Below are positions 1 through 9,075 of a stretch of 41,333 nt of DNA, in pieces. This stretch comes from UBA1757 sp045627385. Lineage in GTDB: Bacteria > Bacteroidota > Bacteroidia > Bacteroidales > UBA1402. A program made the translations under genes and the position numbers. Every line of letters begins with the position of its first letter. Position 1 is the stretch's first letter. The notes under the pieces are model-generated. The model was not told the origin of the DNA and ran no database searches. It saw only the letters and a program-made list of their open reading frames with translations. Location of the stretch: positions 1 through 41,333 of the forward strand of contig JAZQNO010000031.1 of assembly GCA_045627385.1 (NCBI GenBank), given 5' to 3'.

Positions 1-1
1 G

Positions 2-598
2 GTGCGCATTCTCAAGGCATACAAGGCCTACCACGCCTACGGCGACATGATTGTCTACTACGCCAGCCGCAACATTCTCAAATATATGGAGGAGCATCCC
101 AAGGCCCGCCTGAGCGACCTGAACCGGCTGTTTCGGGACAAGCGCCAGCGCGAATGGGCCAATCTGGGCGGCCAGCTGATGCAGGCCAGCGATCTGGAGC
201 AGCTGCAGCGCGACATCTGCCAGGGCACGCTCGATTCCTGGGAGGCCATCCATCGCCGCTACGATGAGATCTGGGACAAATATGCCTTCGACAAACTGCA
301 TCACGCCTACCTGTCGCTGGCTTTCCTCTACGGCATCGAGCCCGGAAACGGTTTCAGCCGGGAGCAGTGGTGCGAGACGCTCGACCGGGCCAAGGACATC
401 CAGCAGTATGTCTGCGACCAGACCTACGAATCGCGCAAGAAGGACTATGAGAACATCTACCGCCGGGCCACCTACCGCAACGAAGAGGAAATGATCGCCG
501 CCATAGGTCCGCTCGAGGAGAACGGGTTCATCACCCAGGTCCGTCAGGAAACCGAATCGTTCAAAGAAGCTATCAACCAATTATATAACAGAATATGA
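2..598 (+). CDS. DUF4954-like protein, C-terminal part (5' end outside window)
   Basis: The reading frame is open from the left edge, so the 198 residues seen are only the C-terminal end; the GTG at position 2 is probably an internal valine. The segment is rich in charged helices (for example YDEIWDKYAF near residue 87) and has no signal peptide or membrane segment. Its pattern of tyrosine- and tryptophan-rich helices, and its place directly before a SIS-domain sugar isomerase-like gene, recall the helical C-terminus of DUF4954 proteins of Bacteroidales, whose N-terminal part is a left-handed beta-helix resembling nucleotide-sugar acyl/uridylyltransferases. That assignment is from memory of the family. 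Its stop codon overlaps the next start as ATGA (595-598), which implies translational coupling. The function is unknown. Confidence 0.55.
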   Translation: MRILKAYKAYHAYGDMIVYYASRNILKYMEEHPKARLSDLNRLFRDKRQREWANLGGQLMQASDLEQLQRDICQGTLDSWEAIHRRYDEIWDKYAFDKLHHAYLSLAFLYGIEPGNGFSREQWCETLDRAKDIQQYVCDQTYESRKKDYENIYRRATYRNEEEMIAAIGPLEENGFITQVRQETESFKEAINQLYNRI

Positions 599-1614
599 AC
601 CTTAAAGACAAAAAGTACGCGCAATATGCGTTGGTACAGGAAATGATGGGCACCGTGGATGCCGTCAGAAAGTTCAACCCCGCCGATTCGAAAGAGCAGG
701 CGGCGACCATTGCTCAAACACAAAGGCTTTTCCTTACCGGTGAAGGCTCCAGCCGCATTTTCCCGGCCAAGAACGCCATGCGCAAAGCCAAACGTTGGGG
801 AATGGATCTCAACATCCAGACCGACGGCAGCCGCCAGTCCTACGAATACGATCTTTCCAAATACAGTGTCTGCTGCGCTTCCAACTCGGGACGCACCAAA
901 GAAGTGGTTCTTCTGGCCAAGAAACTGACCGAAAGCGGCAAGAAGGACGTCTTCGGCCTGACCGCCTGCGAAGGCACGATGCTGGCCCAGTTCTGCCAGA
1001 AGACGCATGTGCTCAACTGCGGTTGGGAACAGGCCGTCGCCGCCACCAAGAGCGTGGTGGAACAGGCCATGTTCTACGAATCCATCCTCTGGAATCTGAA
1101 AGGTGAAGACCGCACTCAGCAGCTGAAGGCGCTGCCCGAACTGCTCGAAAAGGCGCTCACCCTGGAAATTCCCGCCTGGATTCCCGAATATGTGAAAAAT
1201 GCCGAGACCATCTATTTCAGCGGATACAACGACGGCGTGGCCGAAGAACTCACGCTGAAGACCAACGAAATCACCCGCCGCAAGAGCGATTTCCTGGAGG
1301 GCACCTACGCCGTCCACGGCATCGAAGAAGTGATGCATTCCTGCGATATCGTCTTCGTGGTCGACCCCATCGAGGCCGAATATGAAAAGTTCCGTGAAGT
1401 GCTGGAAGAAGGTGTCGGCTGCAAGGTCGTGGCCTTCTCCACTCATGAGACTCCCTTCCCCACCATCATCGTTCCCGACTGCGGCGACCTGCAGCCCTAC
1501 GCCTACCTGTGCGCCGGTTGGAACCTTCTTGTGGAAATCGGTCTGGCCACCGGCATCGACCTCGACAAGCCCGACCGTGCCCGCAAAGTCGGCAACGAAC
1601 TGATTGTCAAATAA
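595..1614 (+). CDS. SIS-domain sugar isomerase/deaminase-like protein
   Basis: A 339-residue cytoplasmic protein with two sugar-isomerase (SIS) folds, roughly residues 30-170 and 190-330. The first carries the phosphosugar-binding loop SNSGRTKE, a variant of the usual S-x-S-G-x-T. The second holds NEITRRKSDFLEGTYAVHG, which resembles the GlmS/AgaS-type stretch where the sugar-binding glutamate and histidine lie. There is no glutaminase domain, so it is not a full GlmS. It may be a ketose/aldose-phosphate isomerase or deaminase, or a regulatory SIS protein; the substrate cannot be read from sequence. The start ATG overlaps the stop of the DUF4954-like gene by 4 bases, and a strong terminator follows, so the two genes form the end of one operon and probably work in the same amino-sugar or cell-envelope step (inference). 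Confidence 0.85.
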   Translation: MNLKDKKYAQYALVQEMMGTVDAVRKFNPADSKEQAATIAQTQRLFLTGEGSSRIFPAKNAMRKAKRWGMDLNIQTDGSRQSYEYDLSKYSVCCASNSGRTKEVVLLAKKLTESGKKDVFGLTACEGTMLAQFCQKTHVLNCGWEQAVAATKSVVEQAMFYESILWNLKGEDRTQQLKALPELLEKALTLEIPAWIPEYVKNAETIYFSGYNDGVAEELTLKTNEITRRKSDFLEGTYAVHGIEEVMHSCDIVFVVDPIEAEYEKFREVLEEGVGCKVVAFSTHETPFPTIIVPDCGDLQPYAYLCAGWNLLVEIGLATGIDLDKPDRARKVGNELIVK

Positions 1615-1651
1615 TCGCAATTCGGTTTTCGAGTATTTCACTCACATACGG

Positions 1652-1690
1652 AACTGTCCTCCCGACTTGATTCGAGGGGACGGTTTTTTT
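1652..1690 (+). terminator. Rho-independent terminator after the SIS gene
   Basis: Ten-base-pair stem (1652-1661 with 1676-1685, two G-T wobbles), 14-base loop, and seven T residues at 1684-1690. It separates the SIS operon from the glycoside hydrolase gene. Confidence 0.85.
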
Positions 1691-1703
1691 ATAGGGAATT
1701 GAG

Positions 1704-1711
1704 TATATTTG
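1704..1711 (+). promoter_or_regulatory. -7 element TATATTTG of the GH78-GH79 gene
   Basis: Exact match to the Bacteroidetes -7 consensus TAnnTTTG, 31 bases before the ATG at 1743. It lies just after the previous terminator. No good TTTG was seen near -33. The predicted transcript start, about 1716-1719, excludes the upstream TTG at 1716 as a start codon. Confidence 0.6.
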
Positions 1712-1742
1712 TGGATTGTCTGACTTTTTGAAAACGCCGATT

Positions 1743-4700
1743 ATGACTGCCCGTTTCAAGCGATTGACACCCGTGCTTATGTGCACCCTCCTGAGTCTTT
1801 TCTGTCTGCAGGACGCTCTGGCCGTAAACGAAACCTTTCCTGTGAAGGCTCTTGAAAGAATTCCCCAGGATCCTGTCAGTTTCGGACGCACACCTCAAGG
1901 GGCGGTGCTGATCGATTTTGGACGCGATGCCTTCGGACAAGTCCAATTTCCCCTGACGCTTCAGAAAGACTGCCACATTGTGATTCATCTGGGAGAGGCG
2001 CTAAAAGACGGACAGGTCAACCGCAACCCCGGCGGCTCCGTCAGATATGCACGCTACGAAATGGATCTTCAGGCCGGAAAACACACCTATCGGCCCGAAC
2101 TGCGACCCGACAGCCGCAACACTCGTCCGACCGATGACGGCACCCAGCCCATTCTGATGCCCGCCGAAATCGGCGAGGTATTTCCCTTCCGCTACTGCGA
2201 AATCGAAGGGCTTCCTCCCATGACAGTTCCGCGCGACATCGTGCGATGGAATGTCCATTATCCATTCAACGAAAAAGCCTCCCATTTTCACTGTTCCGAC
2301 ACCATTCTCAATCAGGTTTGGGATCTGTGCAAATATTCCGTCAAGGCCACTTCCTTCTGCGGATACTATGTAGACGGTGACCGCGAACGTATTCCCTACG
2401 AAGCGGATGCCCTCATCAACCAGTTGTCACACTACTGCACCGACAGCGAATATGCCATGGCGCGGCAGACTATCGAATATCTGCTGGAACATCCGACCTG
2501 GCCTACCGAATGGCAGATGCAGATGGTACTGATGGCTTGGTACGATTATCTTTACACGGGCGACAAATCCCTTATCGATAAGTATTACAATCTTCTGAAA
2601 GCCAAAACATTGTCCGCTCTTCGCGAGGAGAACGGCCTCATCAGCACCCGCACTGGAAAGTTCACGCCCGAAGTGGCGGAAAGTCTCAACTATCGGGGCC
2701 GCAACGGCATCAGAGACATTGTCGACTGGCCCCGAAGCGGTTCGTTCGGCATTGGCAAGGAGGATGCCGGAGAAGCCGACGCTTATGTGCTGACCGACTA
2801 CAATACGGTAGTCAATGCCTATCATTACCAGACACTTGTCCTGATGTCCAAAATAGCCGGGGCCTTAGGCAGAAAAACCGATGCCAAGTTTTATGCGGCC
2901 GATGCCGAGGCTTTCAAGGAAACGTTCAACCGCTTGCTTTTCGATGAGGAAAACGAATGCTACAAAGACGGCATCGACACCGGTCATCATTCGCTGCATG
3001 CCAATATGTTTCCACTGGCTTTCGGCCTGGTGCCCGAAGAGAAACAGGCCTCGGTGCTGGAATTCATACGCTCGCGGGGAATGGCCTGCAGTGTCTATGG
3101 CGCTCAGTTTCTGTTGGAAGCGCTCTACAATGCTCACGACGATTCCTATGGCTGCTCGCTGATGGCCTCCGAATCGCTGCGCAGCTGGTACCATATGATC
3201 CGACTGGGGGCCACCATCACGCTGGAAGCCTGGGATCCCTGTTTCAAGCCGAATCTCGACTGGAATCATGCCTGGGGAAGCGCTCCGGCCAACATTATTC
3301 CGCGTCGCCTTATGGGCGTGGAACCGCTAGAACCCGGATTCAAGACCATAGGCCTTTGCCCTCAGCCGGGCGGTCTGAAGCAAGCCTCCGCACTGGTTCC
3401 CAGCATCAGAGGCGGCATTGCCTGTCAATTTGAAAGGGTGTCGGCCGACGGCCTTTATGTTTTCCGCTGGATTCTGCCTGCCGGTGTGCGTGCGTCGGTC
3501 CGGATTCCGATGCCGGCCACCGACTGCGCGGAAAGCGGCGAAAAAGCCGGGCCGAAGCTTTATGTCAACGGAAAGGTCCGCCGCTACCGCAACGAAGGCG
3601 GATTTGCCGTATTCAAAGTCCGAAGACACCGTTCAAGCTACTGCCTGACAGCCTCTTTCGATTCCAAAGCCGGTTTTGGGCCTGATTATCTTGAAGGATT
3701 CGAAACGTTTAAGGAGTCGGATGCTTTCAGAAACGGTTCTGCGAAGAGTTCCATGTCCGAGCCCGCATGCCTGAACATCGACCTGAACGCCTCTGACGGG
3801 CCCGACATTTCCGAAGATTTCATCGGTCTGAGCTATGAAGCCCAGTGGGTTTCGCCCGAAGCCGACGGCAATCATTATTTCGATCCCCAACACAAAGCTC
3901 TCACCCGACTGTTCAAAACCCTGGGAGTGAAGAGTCTGCGAATGGGGGGCAACTCGGTCGACCGTCCCAAGGTGGCACGTCCGACCCTCGACGACATTGA
4001 CAAACTCTTCGATTTCGCCCGGGAAGCCGACTGCCGCATCATCTATTCCCTGCAGCTTCTGAACAACACCGATGCAGGGTATGCCCGAAGCGTTGCCGAA
4101 CGCATCTACGGCAAACACAGCGATGCCATCGCCTATATGGCTATCGGCAACGAACCCTCCTATTACAAAGATTACGACCGTCAGTTGCGTCCGCACTGGG
4201 AACCCTTGCAGCAGGCCATTTCGTCGGCCGCTCCCGAAGCCCGTTTCTGCGGTCCCGATGACAATCCCAATCCCGGTATCACTTCCCGTCTGATAAACGA
4301 TTACGGTGTGATCGGCGGCGACATGACGCCAGTGATGGCTCTCAGTTCGATGCACTACTATCCGGGCGACTGCGCCTACCGCAATCCGTTCAAGGTCAGA
4401 GACAATTCCGAGCTGATTCCCTGCGACCCGGCCGAAAAGCGAGAAACCCTGCTGGCCGACGACCTCTTCGGTCAGTATGAGATCGTCTGGAATAAGATGG
4501 ATACGGTCTTCAGCCGGCTTCCCTTCCGTCTGACCGAGACAAACAGCATCTGGTACGGTGGTCTGAAAGACGCGAGCGACAGCTATGCCGCCGCCCTCTG
4601 GGCCCTTGACTATATGTTCTGGTGGGCATGCAAGGGCGCCCAGGGCGTCAATTTCCACACAGGAGACCGCGTGGGCGGCGGCGAAGGCATTGTGGCCGCC

Positions 4701-5231
4701 AGCTATTCCGCCTTCGTGAGAGATGGCAGGGGATTCGATATCCGTCCGCTTTCCTATGCGATGAAGATGTTCGACCTTGCCGGACAGGGGCAGCTGAAAC
4801 CCTGCCGTTTCGAAGGAGACACCAGGCAGTTGAGTGCCTATGCGTCCTGCGACAACGAGTATCTGTGGCTGACAATCATCAACCGTCAGCACGGTCCCAG
4901 CGTCCGGGCCCGCAGCCTCCGGATTGAAACGACGGCCTGCGAAGGGCTCTGTCAGTCGTGCGACAAATCAGGCATTCACTCCGGTAAGGAGCTTCCGTCG
5001 GGCAAGGATTTCAAGCCCGATTGGAAAAAAGCACGGATGACGATGCTGTATCAGGAAGAAAACGACATCGCCGCCCACAAAGACATCCGCATCGGCGGCG
5101 CCACCATCATGCCCGACGGCAGCATGGCAGCACCCCGATGGACCAAGCTGAAAGTCGAAAGCAGCAGCGAGGGCATTTGCCTGACGCTCAGACCCGCTTC
5201 GGCCACAATCATCAGAATTCCGCTCAAATAA
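1743..5231 (+). CDS. Secreted GH78-GH79 fusion: alpha-L-rhamnosidase plus beta-glucuronidase-like
   Basis: 1162 residues from ATG 1743, with a signal peptide of about 28 residues (MTARFKRL, a hydrophobic core, then DALA). Residues 30-650 look like GH78 alpha-L-rhamnosidase: a beta-sandwich start (FGRDAFGQVQFPLTL), an (alpha/alpha)6 barrel with the acid cluster DGDRER at 211-216, TLEAWDP with Glu495, then WNHAWGSAP and the C-terminal beta domain (LEPGFKTIGLCPQPG). From about 675 a second enzyme of GH79 type begins: FIGLSYE near 694, SLRMGGNSVD, the acid/base motif GNEP with Glu804, and LTETNS with Glu932 as probable nucleophile, then a GH79-type C-terminal beta domain. GH78 removes alpha-L-rhamnose; GH79 includes beta-glucuronidases and heparanases. 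The nitroreductase gene follows after 13 bases. The protein is probably periplasmic or exported. Exact substrates are inferred; both halves keep candidate acidic residues. Confidence 0.85.
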   Translation: MTARFKRLTPVLMCTLLSLFCLQDALAVNETFPVKALERIPQDPVSFGRTPQGAVLIDFGRDAFGQVQFPLTLQKDCHIVIHLGEALKDGQVNRNPGGSVRYARYEMDLQAGKHTYRPELRPDSRNTRPTDDGTQPILMPAEIGEVFPFRYCEIEGLPPMTVPRDIVRWNVHYPFNEKASHFHCSDTILNQVWDLCKYSVKATSFCGYYVDGDRERIPYEADALINQLSHYCTDSEYAMARQTIEYLLEHPTWPTEWQMQMVLMAWYDYLYTGDKSLIDKYYNLLKAKTLSALREENGLISTRTGKFTPEVAESLNYRGRNGIRDIVDWPRSGSFGIGKEDAGEADAYVLTDYNTVVNAYHYQTLVLMSKIAGALGRKTDAKFYAADAEAFKETFNRLLFDEENECYKDGIDTGHHSLHANMFPLAFGLVPEEKQASVLEFIRSRGMACSVYGAQFLLEALYNAHDDSYGCSLMASESLRSWYHMIRLGATITLEAWDPCFKPNLDWNHAWGSAPANIIPRRLMGVEPLEPGFKTIGLCPQPGGLKQASALVPSIRGGIACQFERVSADGLYVFRWILPAGVRASVRIPMPATDCAESGEKAGPKLYVNGKVRRYRNEGGFAVFKVRRHRSSYCLTASFDSKAGFGPDYLEGFETFKESDAFRNGSAKSSMSEPACLNIDLNASDGPDISEDFIGLSYEAQWVSPEADGNHYFDPQHKALTRLFKTLGVKSLRMGGNSVDRPKVARPTLDDIDKLFDFAREADCRIIYSLQLLNNTDAGYARSVAERIYGKHSDAIAYMAIGNEPSYYKDYDRQLRPHWEPLQQAISSAAPEARFCGPDDNPNPGITSRLINDYGVIGGDMTPVMALSSMHYYPGDCAYRNPFKVRDNSELIPCDPAEKRETLLADDLFGQYEIVWNKMDTVFSRLPFRLTETNSIWYGGLKDASDSYAAALWALDYMFWWACKGAQGVNFHTGDRVGGGEGIVAASYSAFVRDGRGFDIRPLSYAMKMFDLAGQGQLKPCRFEGDTRQLSAYASCDNEYLWLTIINRQHGPSVRARSLRIETTACEGLCQSCDKSGIHSGKELPSGKDFKPDWKKARMTMLYQEENDIAAHKDIRIGGATIMPDGSMAAPRWTKLKVESSSEGICLTLRPASATIIRIPLK

Positions 5232-5244
5232 TCATCCATTCCAT

Positions 5245-5988
5245 ATGAACAGTCTCACCCATCGCGCCACCGTGCGCAGCTATTCCTCACGCGAGGTTTC
5301 CCAGGACCTGCTCAATCAATTGCTGGAAGTGTCCTGTCGTTCTTCCAACACCGGCAACATGCAACTTTACAGCATCATAGCAACGCGCTCGGAAGACGTG
5401 AAAAAGGCGCTGGCGCCCTGCCATTTCAACCAGCCTCAGGTGATGTCGGCCCCTGTGGTGCTCACGTTCTGCGCCGACCTCAATCGCTACAGCCGGTGGT
5501 GCCTGCAGCGCAAGGCCCAGCCGGGATTCGACAACATCCAGTCGCTGGCCTACGCCTCCATCGACGCGGTCATCGCGGCCCAGACGCTGTGTGTGGCGGC
5601 CGAAGAAAAAGGCCTGGGCATCTGCTACCTGGGCACCACCACCTATCTGGCCGGCGACATCGTCCGAGTGCTGCAACTGCCCCGTCTGGTCATGCCCATC
5701 GTCACCGTCACGCTGGGATGGCCCGAGCAGTCGCCCGAAATGTGCGAACGGCTGCCGCTGGAAGCCATTGTCCACGAGGAGGTCTATCACGAATACACGG
5801 CCGCCGACATCGACCGTCTGTTTGCCGAAAAGGAATCGCTGCCGGCCAACCTACACTATGTGGAAATCAACGGCAAGGAAACGCTGGCTCAGGTGTTTAC
5901 GGACATACGCTACACCCGCCGCGACAACGAGCATTTCTCTGAAACCTTCATCGAAACGCTTCGCCGGCAGGGTTTTCTGAAAGACTGA
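5245..5988 (+). CDS. NfsA-like flavin nitroreductase
   Basis: 247 residues. The N-terminus THRATVRSYSSREV and the RSSNTGNMQLYS segment are the FMN-binding signature of the NfsA/FRP branch of the nitroreductase family. The central GLGICYLGTTTY followed by VTVTLGWP matches the second flavin-contacting part. Members are cytoplasmic FMN enzymes that use NADPH to reduce nitroaromatics, quinones or flavins; the natural substrate is not evident. The gene starts 13 bases after the GH78-GH79 stop and lacks its own recognisable promoter, so it is probably cotranscribed, although a functional tie to glycan breakdown is not obvious. It converges with the Na/Pi cotransporter gene, with 16 bases between stops and no terminator hairpin seen. 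Confidence 0.85.
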   Translation: MNSLTHRATVRSYSSREVSQDLLNQLLEVSCRSSNTGNMQLYSIIATRSEDVKKALAPCHFNQPQVMSAPVVLTFCADLNRYSRWCLQRKAQPGFDNIQSLAYASIDAVIAAQTLCVAAEEKGLGICYLGTTTYLAGDIVRVLQLPRLVMPIVTVTLGWPEQSPEMCERLPLEAIVHEEVYHEYTAADIDRLFAEKESLPANLHYVEINGKETLAQVFTDIRYTRRDNEHFSETFIETLRRQGFLKD

Positions 5989-6004
5989 GCGAGGGAGTTT
6001 TGCC

Positions 6005-7690
6005 TCAGGCTGTCTGGAGAAGGCCTCTGATGGTCTTGGCCACGTTGATGAGGTGGTCGGCGATACGCTCGGTATCGGAGGACAGTTCCATGTACTGCGC
6101 ACCGGTGTTGGCGTTGCAGATGCCTTTGGCAAGGCGTTCGATATGGCTGTCTTCCATCCCCTTGGTGAAATCGTCGATCTGTTCTTCGATGGCGTTGGCC
6201 TGTTCGAGCTCTTCCATGCTTTCCAGACTGTAGGCGGAGATGGCTCTGTCGTAGAGCGAGTGGACCAGGATTTTCAGCTGGCTGATTTCGTACAGCGCAT
6301 CTTCCGAAAAACGGTCGCCGGCATTGGCAAGCGCATCGGCATATTCCACAATGTTTTCGGCATAGTCGCCGATTCGTTCCACATCGCGGACGGTTCTGAA
6401 CACGGTGGTCAGATAGAGTTTGTCGTGGCTGTCGAGTCCTTTGCGGTCGGAGAGTTTCACCACAAAGTCGACCAGTTCCCTGTTGATGAAGTTGATTTCG
6501 GCTTCAATGCGGTCGAATGTCTCACGCTCGGAGAAATTGCCCGTGGTGATGATGTCAAGGGAGCGGTCGAAGTTTTCCATCGAGAGAGCGGCCATGCGGA
6601 GAATTTCGCGTTTGGTCTGTTCCACGGCAATAGGCGGGGTCTGCAGCATGTTTTTGTCGACATAGCGCAGGCGTAGCACTTCTTCGGATGTCTTCTGCTC
6701 TTTGATCATTCTTGAAACGAGTTTGACCAGAGCCTCTGTCAGGGGCAGCATGAACGCCACGGTGAGGACATTGAAGAAGGTATGGAACATGGCCAGCTGG
6801 GTCTGGGGAGCGCCCGGGAACAGGCTGTCGAACAACGCTCCGAAGCTGTAGGCATTGCCGCTGAGCGCCATGAGCAGCCAGCCGACGGTGAGGAAGACCA
6901 CCACGCCGGAGCAGTTGAACAGCAGGTGGATGAGCGCGGTTCTCTTGGCGTTGGTGCCGCTGGTCATGCCGGCGATGATGGCCACGACGCAGGAACCGAT
7001 GTTGGAACCCATGGTGAGGAATATGCCCTGATCGAGCGAGATGAGCCCGGTGACGCACATGGCCAGGGCAATGGATGTCATCACCGACGAACTCTGTATG
7101 ATGGCTGTGAGTATGGTGCCGATGAGCACGAGGAGCAGCGGATTGCTGATGGTGGCCAGGAAGGTCTTCACGCCGTCGAGGGCCGCAAACTCTTCCATGG
7201 AGCCGCTCATGAGCGACAGGCCCACAAAGAGCATGCCGAAACCGGTGAGGATGCCTCCCCAGGTCTTGACGATGCTGGATTTGGAGAACATGGCCATGGC
7301 GGCACCGATGCCGGCAAAGGCCGAGAAGATGACGGTGGTGGAAAGCGCGTTGCTTCCGAACATGCCCAGCGCTACAATCTGCGCGGTGACCGTGGTACCG
7401 ATGTTGGCGCCGAAGATGACGGTGGCGGCCTGAGAGAGAGAGATGATGCCTGCGTTGACAAAACCGATGGTCATCACCGTGGTGGCACCGGAACTTTGGA
7501 TGGCTGCGGTACCGACGGTGCCGATGCCCACTCCGAGCAGCTTGCTTTTGGAGGCTTTGGCAAAGAGGCTTTTCAGCTTGGCCGAACTGGCCGATTCGAG
7601 ATTGGAACTCATCATCTGGCAGGCGACGAGAAATATGCCGATGCCGGCCAGAAGTGTCAGGATTGCAGAGACAATTGCAGTCGTTCCCAT
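6005..7690 (-). CDS. Na/Pi cotransporter family protein with PhoU-like C-terminus
   Basis: 561 residues from the ATG at 7690 (MGTTAIVSAILTLLAGIG). A longer frame reaching 7750 would run through the promoter. The N-terminal 320 residues hold many membrane segments and the two inverted Q-S-S repeats typical of the NptA/PNaS family: GTAAIQSSGATTVMTIGF and TAIIQSSSVMTSIALAM. The soluble tail (about 350-561) is helical and PhoU-like (ERIGDYAENIVEYADAL, DTERIADHLINVAKTI), as in bacterial fusions where PhoU senses phosphate state. The expected role is sodium-driven phosphate uptake at the inner membrane or phosphate homeostasis. It is a single-gene unit with its own -7 element. Confidence 0.92.
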   Translation of the reverse strand: MGTTAIVSAILTLLAGIGIFLVACQMMSSNLESASSAKLKSLFAKASKSKLLGVGIGTVGTAAIQSSGATTVMTIGFVNAGIISLSQAATVIFGANIGTTVTAQIVALGMFGSNALSTTVIFSAFAGIGAAMAMFSKSSIVKTWGGILTGFGMLFVGLSLMSGSMEEFAALDGVKTFLATISNPLLLVLIGTILTAIIQSSSVMTSIALAMCVTGLISLDQGIFLTMGSNIGSCVVAIIAGMTSGTNAKRTALIHLLFNCSGVVVFLTVGWLLMALSGNAYSFGALFDSLFPGAPQTQLAMFHTFFNVLTVAFMLPLTEALVKLVSRMIKEQKTSEEVLRLRYVDKNMLQTPPIAVEQTKREILRMAALSMENFDRSLDIITTGNFSERETFDRIEAEINFINRELVDFVVKLSDRKGLDSHDKLYLTTVFRTVRDVERIGDYAENIVEYADALANAGDRFSEDALYEISQLKILVHSLYDRAISAYSLESMEELEQANAIEEQIDDFTKGMEDSHIERLAKGICNANTGAQYMELSSDTERIADHLINVAKTIRGLLQTA

Positions 7691-7718
7691 AAATTGCGGT
7701 TCAAATTTTTCACTCTTG

Positions 7719-7726
7719 CAAAGATA
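7719..7726 (-). promoter_or_regulatory. -7 element TATCTTTG of the Na/Pi cotransporter gene
   Basis: Minus-strand TAnnTTTG match 28 bases before the ATG at 7690. A minimal -33 TTG lies at 7748-7750, 21 bases further upstream. Confidence 0.6.
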
Positions 7727-7893
7727 CGGCGCAAAACCGATTCCGCGCAATAGACACCGGCCCGATTTTTGGAAAAAATCAGGCTGTATTGGCCCGTCGG
7801 CGGGTTAAACTATTGCCCTGAGTCTATATCTAACAAGGTTGACGGAAAGCCCGTCTGCAACCATATTTCACCTATAGCACATTCATTCTGTCT

Positions 7894-9051
7894 ATGATAA
7901 GTCTTTCAGTTAAGAACTCTGCTGCGAAAGCCCTGCGCACTGCTTTCGGCCTGACCATGGCACTTGGTCTGGCCGCTTGTCTGAGCGGCTGCGAGGAGAC
8001 CCACAGCCAGCATGCGGCACGTCAATATTCCATGATGGTGCTCAAACCCACTTCCAGACAACTGTCCTCGAACTACTCGGCCACCATCCGGGGCAAGCAG
8101 GACATCGACATCCGGCCCAAGGTGTCGGGCTACATCACCGACATCAATGTAAAGGAGGGCTCGCGCGTGAGCAAGGGCCAGACCATGTTTGTCATAGACC
8201 AGACCCAGTATCAGTCGGAGCTGCAGACGGCCATTGCCAATGTGAATGTGGCCAAGACTGCCGTGGCGGCTTCGGAACTCACCCTCAACTCCAAGAAGCA
8301 GCTCTACGAGCAGAAGATCATTTCTTCCTACGACCTGGAGATGGCGCGCACCACCCTGCAGCGCGACAAGGCTCAGCTGGCGCAGGCCGAGGCCAATGAG
8401 ACGCAGGCCCGCAACAATCTCGAATACACGCTGGTGAAGAGCCCGGTGGACGGGGTCATCGGCAGCCTGCCCTTCCGGGTGGGCACGCTCGTGAGCCCCA
8501 ACGACGCCACGCCGCTCACCACCGTGTCGGACAACTCCGAGATGTATGTGTATTTCTCCATGACCGAGAGCATGGTGCTGTCGCTCACCCGCCAGTTCGG
8601 TTCGCTGGACAATGTGCTGAAGAACATGCCCGACCTGCAGCTTCAGCTCAGCGACGGGTCGACCTATTCGGAGCCGGGCCGCATTGAGGCCATCAGCGGC
8701 ATCATCGACCCTTCCACCGGCGCTGTCTCTGTGAGAGCCAAGTTTCCCAACAAGGGCCGTCTGCTGCTGTCGGGCGGTTCGGGCAATGTCATTCTGCCCC
8801 ATCAGCAGTCGGACTGTATCGTCATTCCGCAGTCGGCCACCTACGAGGTGCAGGACAAGATCTATGCTTTCCGCTACGAGAACGGCATCGCCAAATCGCA
8901 CATCATCAATGTGTTTGAAATCTCCAACGGCAAAGAATACGTTGTCCAGAGCGGCATAGCCGCAGGCGACACGCTCATTGTCGAAGGCGTCGGTCTGCTC
9001 AAGGACGGTGCCGGCGTCGCCATCAGGAAGATGGTTGAAGCAGCCCAGTAA
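7894..9051 (+). CDS. RND efflux periplasmic adaptor (membrane fusion protein), lipoprotein
   Basis: 385 residues, first gene of a three-gene efflux operon. The N-terminus has a hydrophobic stretch ending in two possible lipoboxes, LAAC (Cys29) and LSGC (Cys33), so it is probably lipid-anchored in the inner membrane facing the periplasm, as AcrA/MexA are. IDIRPKVSGYITDINVKEGS is the biotinyl-lipoyl half motif; a coiled-coil hairpin follows (about residues 105-175), then the second half motif (NLEYTLVKSPVDGVIG), a beta-barrel and a membrane-proximal domain. It should bridge the RND permease and the outer-membrane factor. No linked TetR-type regulator is visible, and I found no TAnnTTTG element in the 200-base upstream region. 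Confidence 0.93.
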   Translation: MISLSVKNSAAKALRTAFGLTMALGLAACLSGCEETHSQHAARQYSMMVLKPTSRQLSSNYSATIRGKQDIDIRPKVSGYITDINVKEGSRVSKGQTMFVIDQTQYQSELQTAIANVNVAKTAVAASELTLNSKKQLYEQKIISSYDLEMARTTLQRDKAQLAQAEANETQARNNLEYTLVKSPVDGVIGSLPFRVGTLVSPNDATPLTTVSDNSEMYVYFSMTESMVLSLTRQFGSLDNVLKNMPDLQLQLSDGSTYSEPGRIEAISGIIDPSTGAVSVRAKFPNKGRLLLSGGSGNVILPHQQSDCIVIPQSATYEVQDKIYAFRYENGIAKSHIINVFEISNGKEYVVQSGIAAGDTLIVEGVGLLKDGAGVAIRKMVEAAQ

Positions 9052-9075
9052 ACGAAGCCCCGCAGAAGCATCCTT

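Noticed and set aside
1716..1742. TTG start nine codons upstream of the GH78-GH79 start
   Set aside because: It coincides with the expected transcript start after TATATTTG and would spoil the signal peptide; ATG 1743 fits better.
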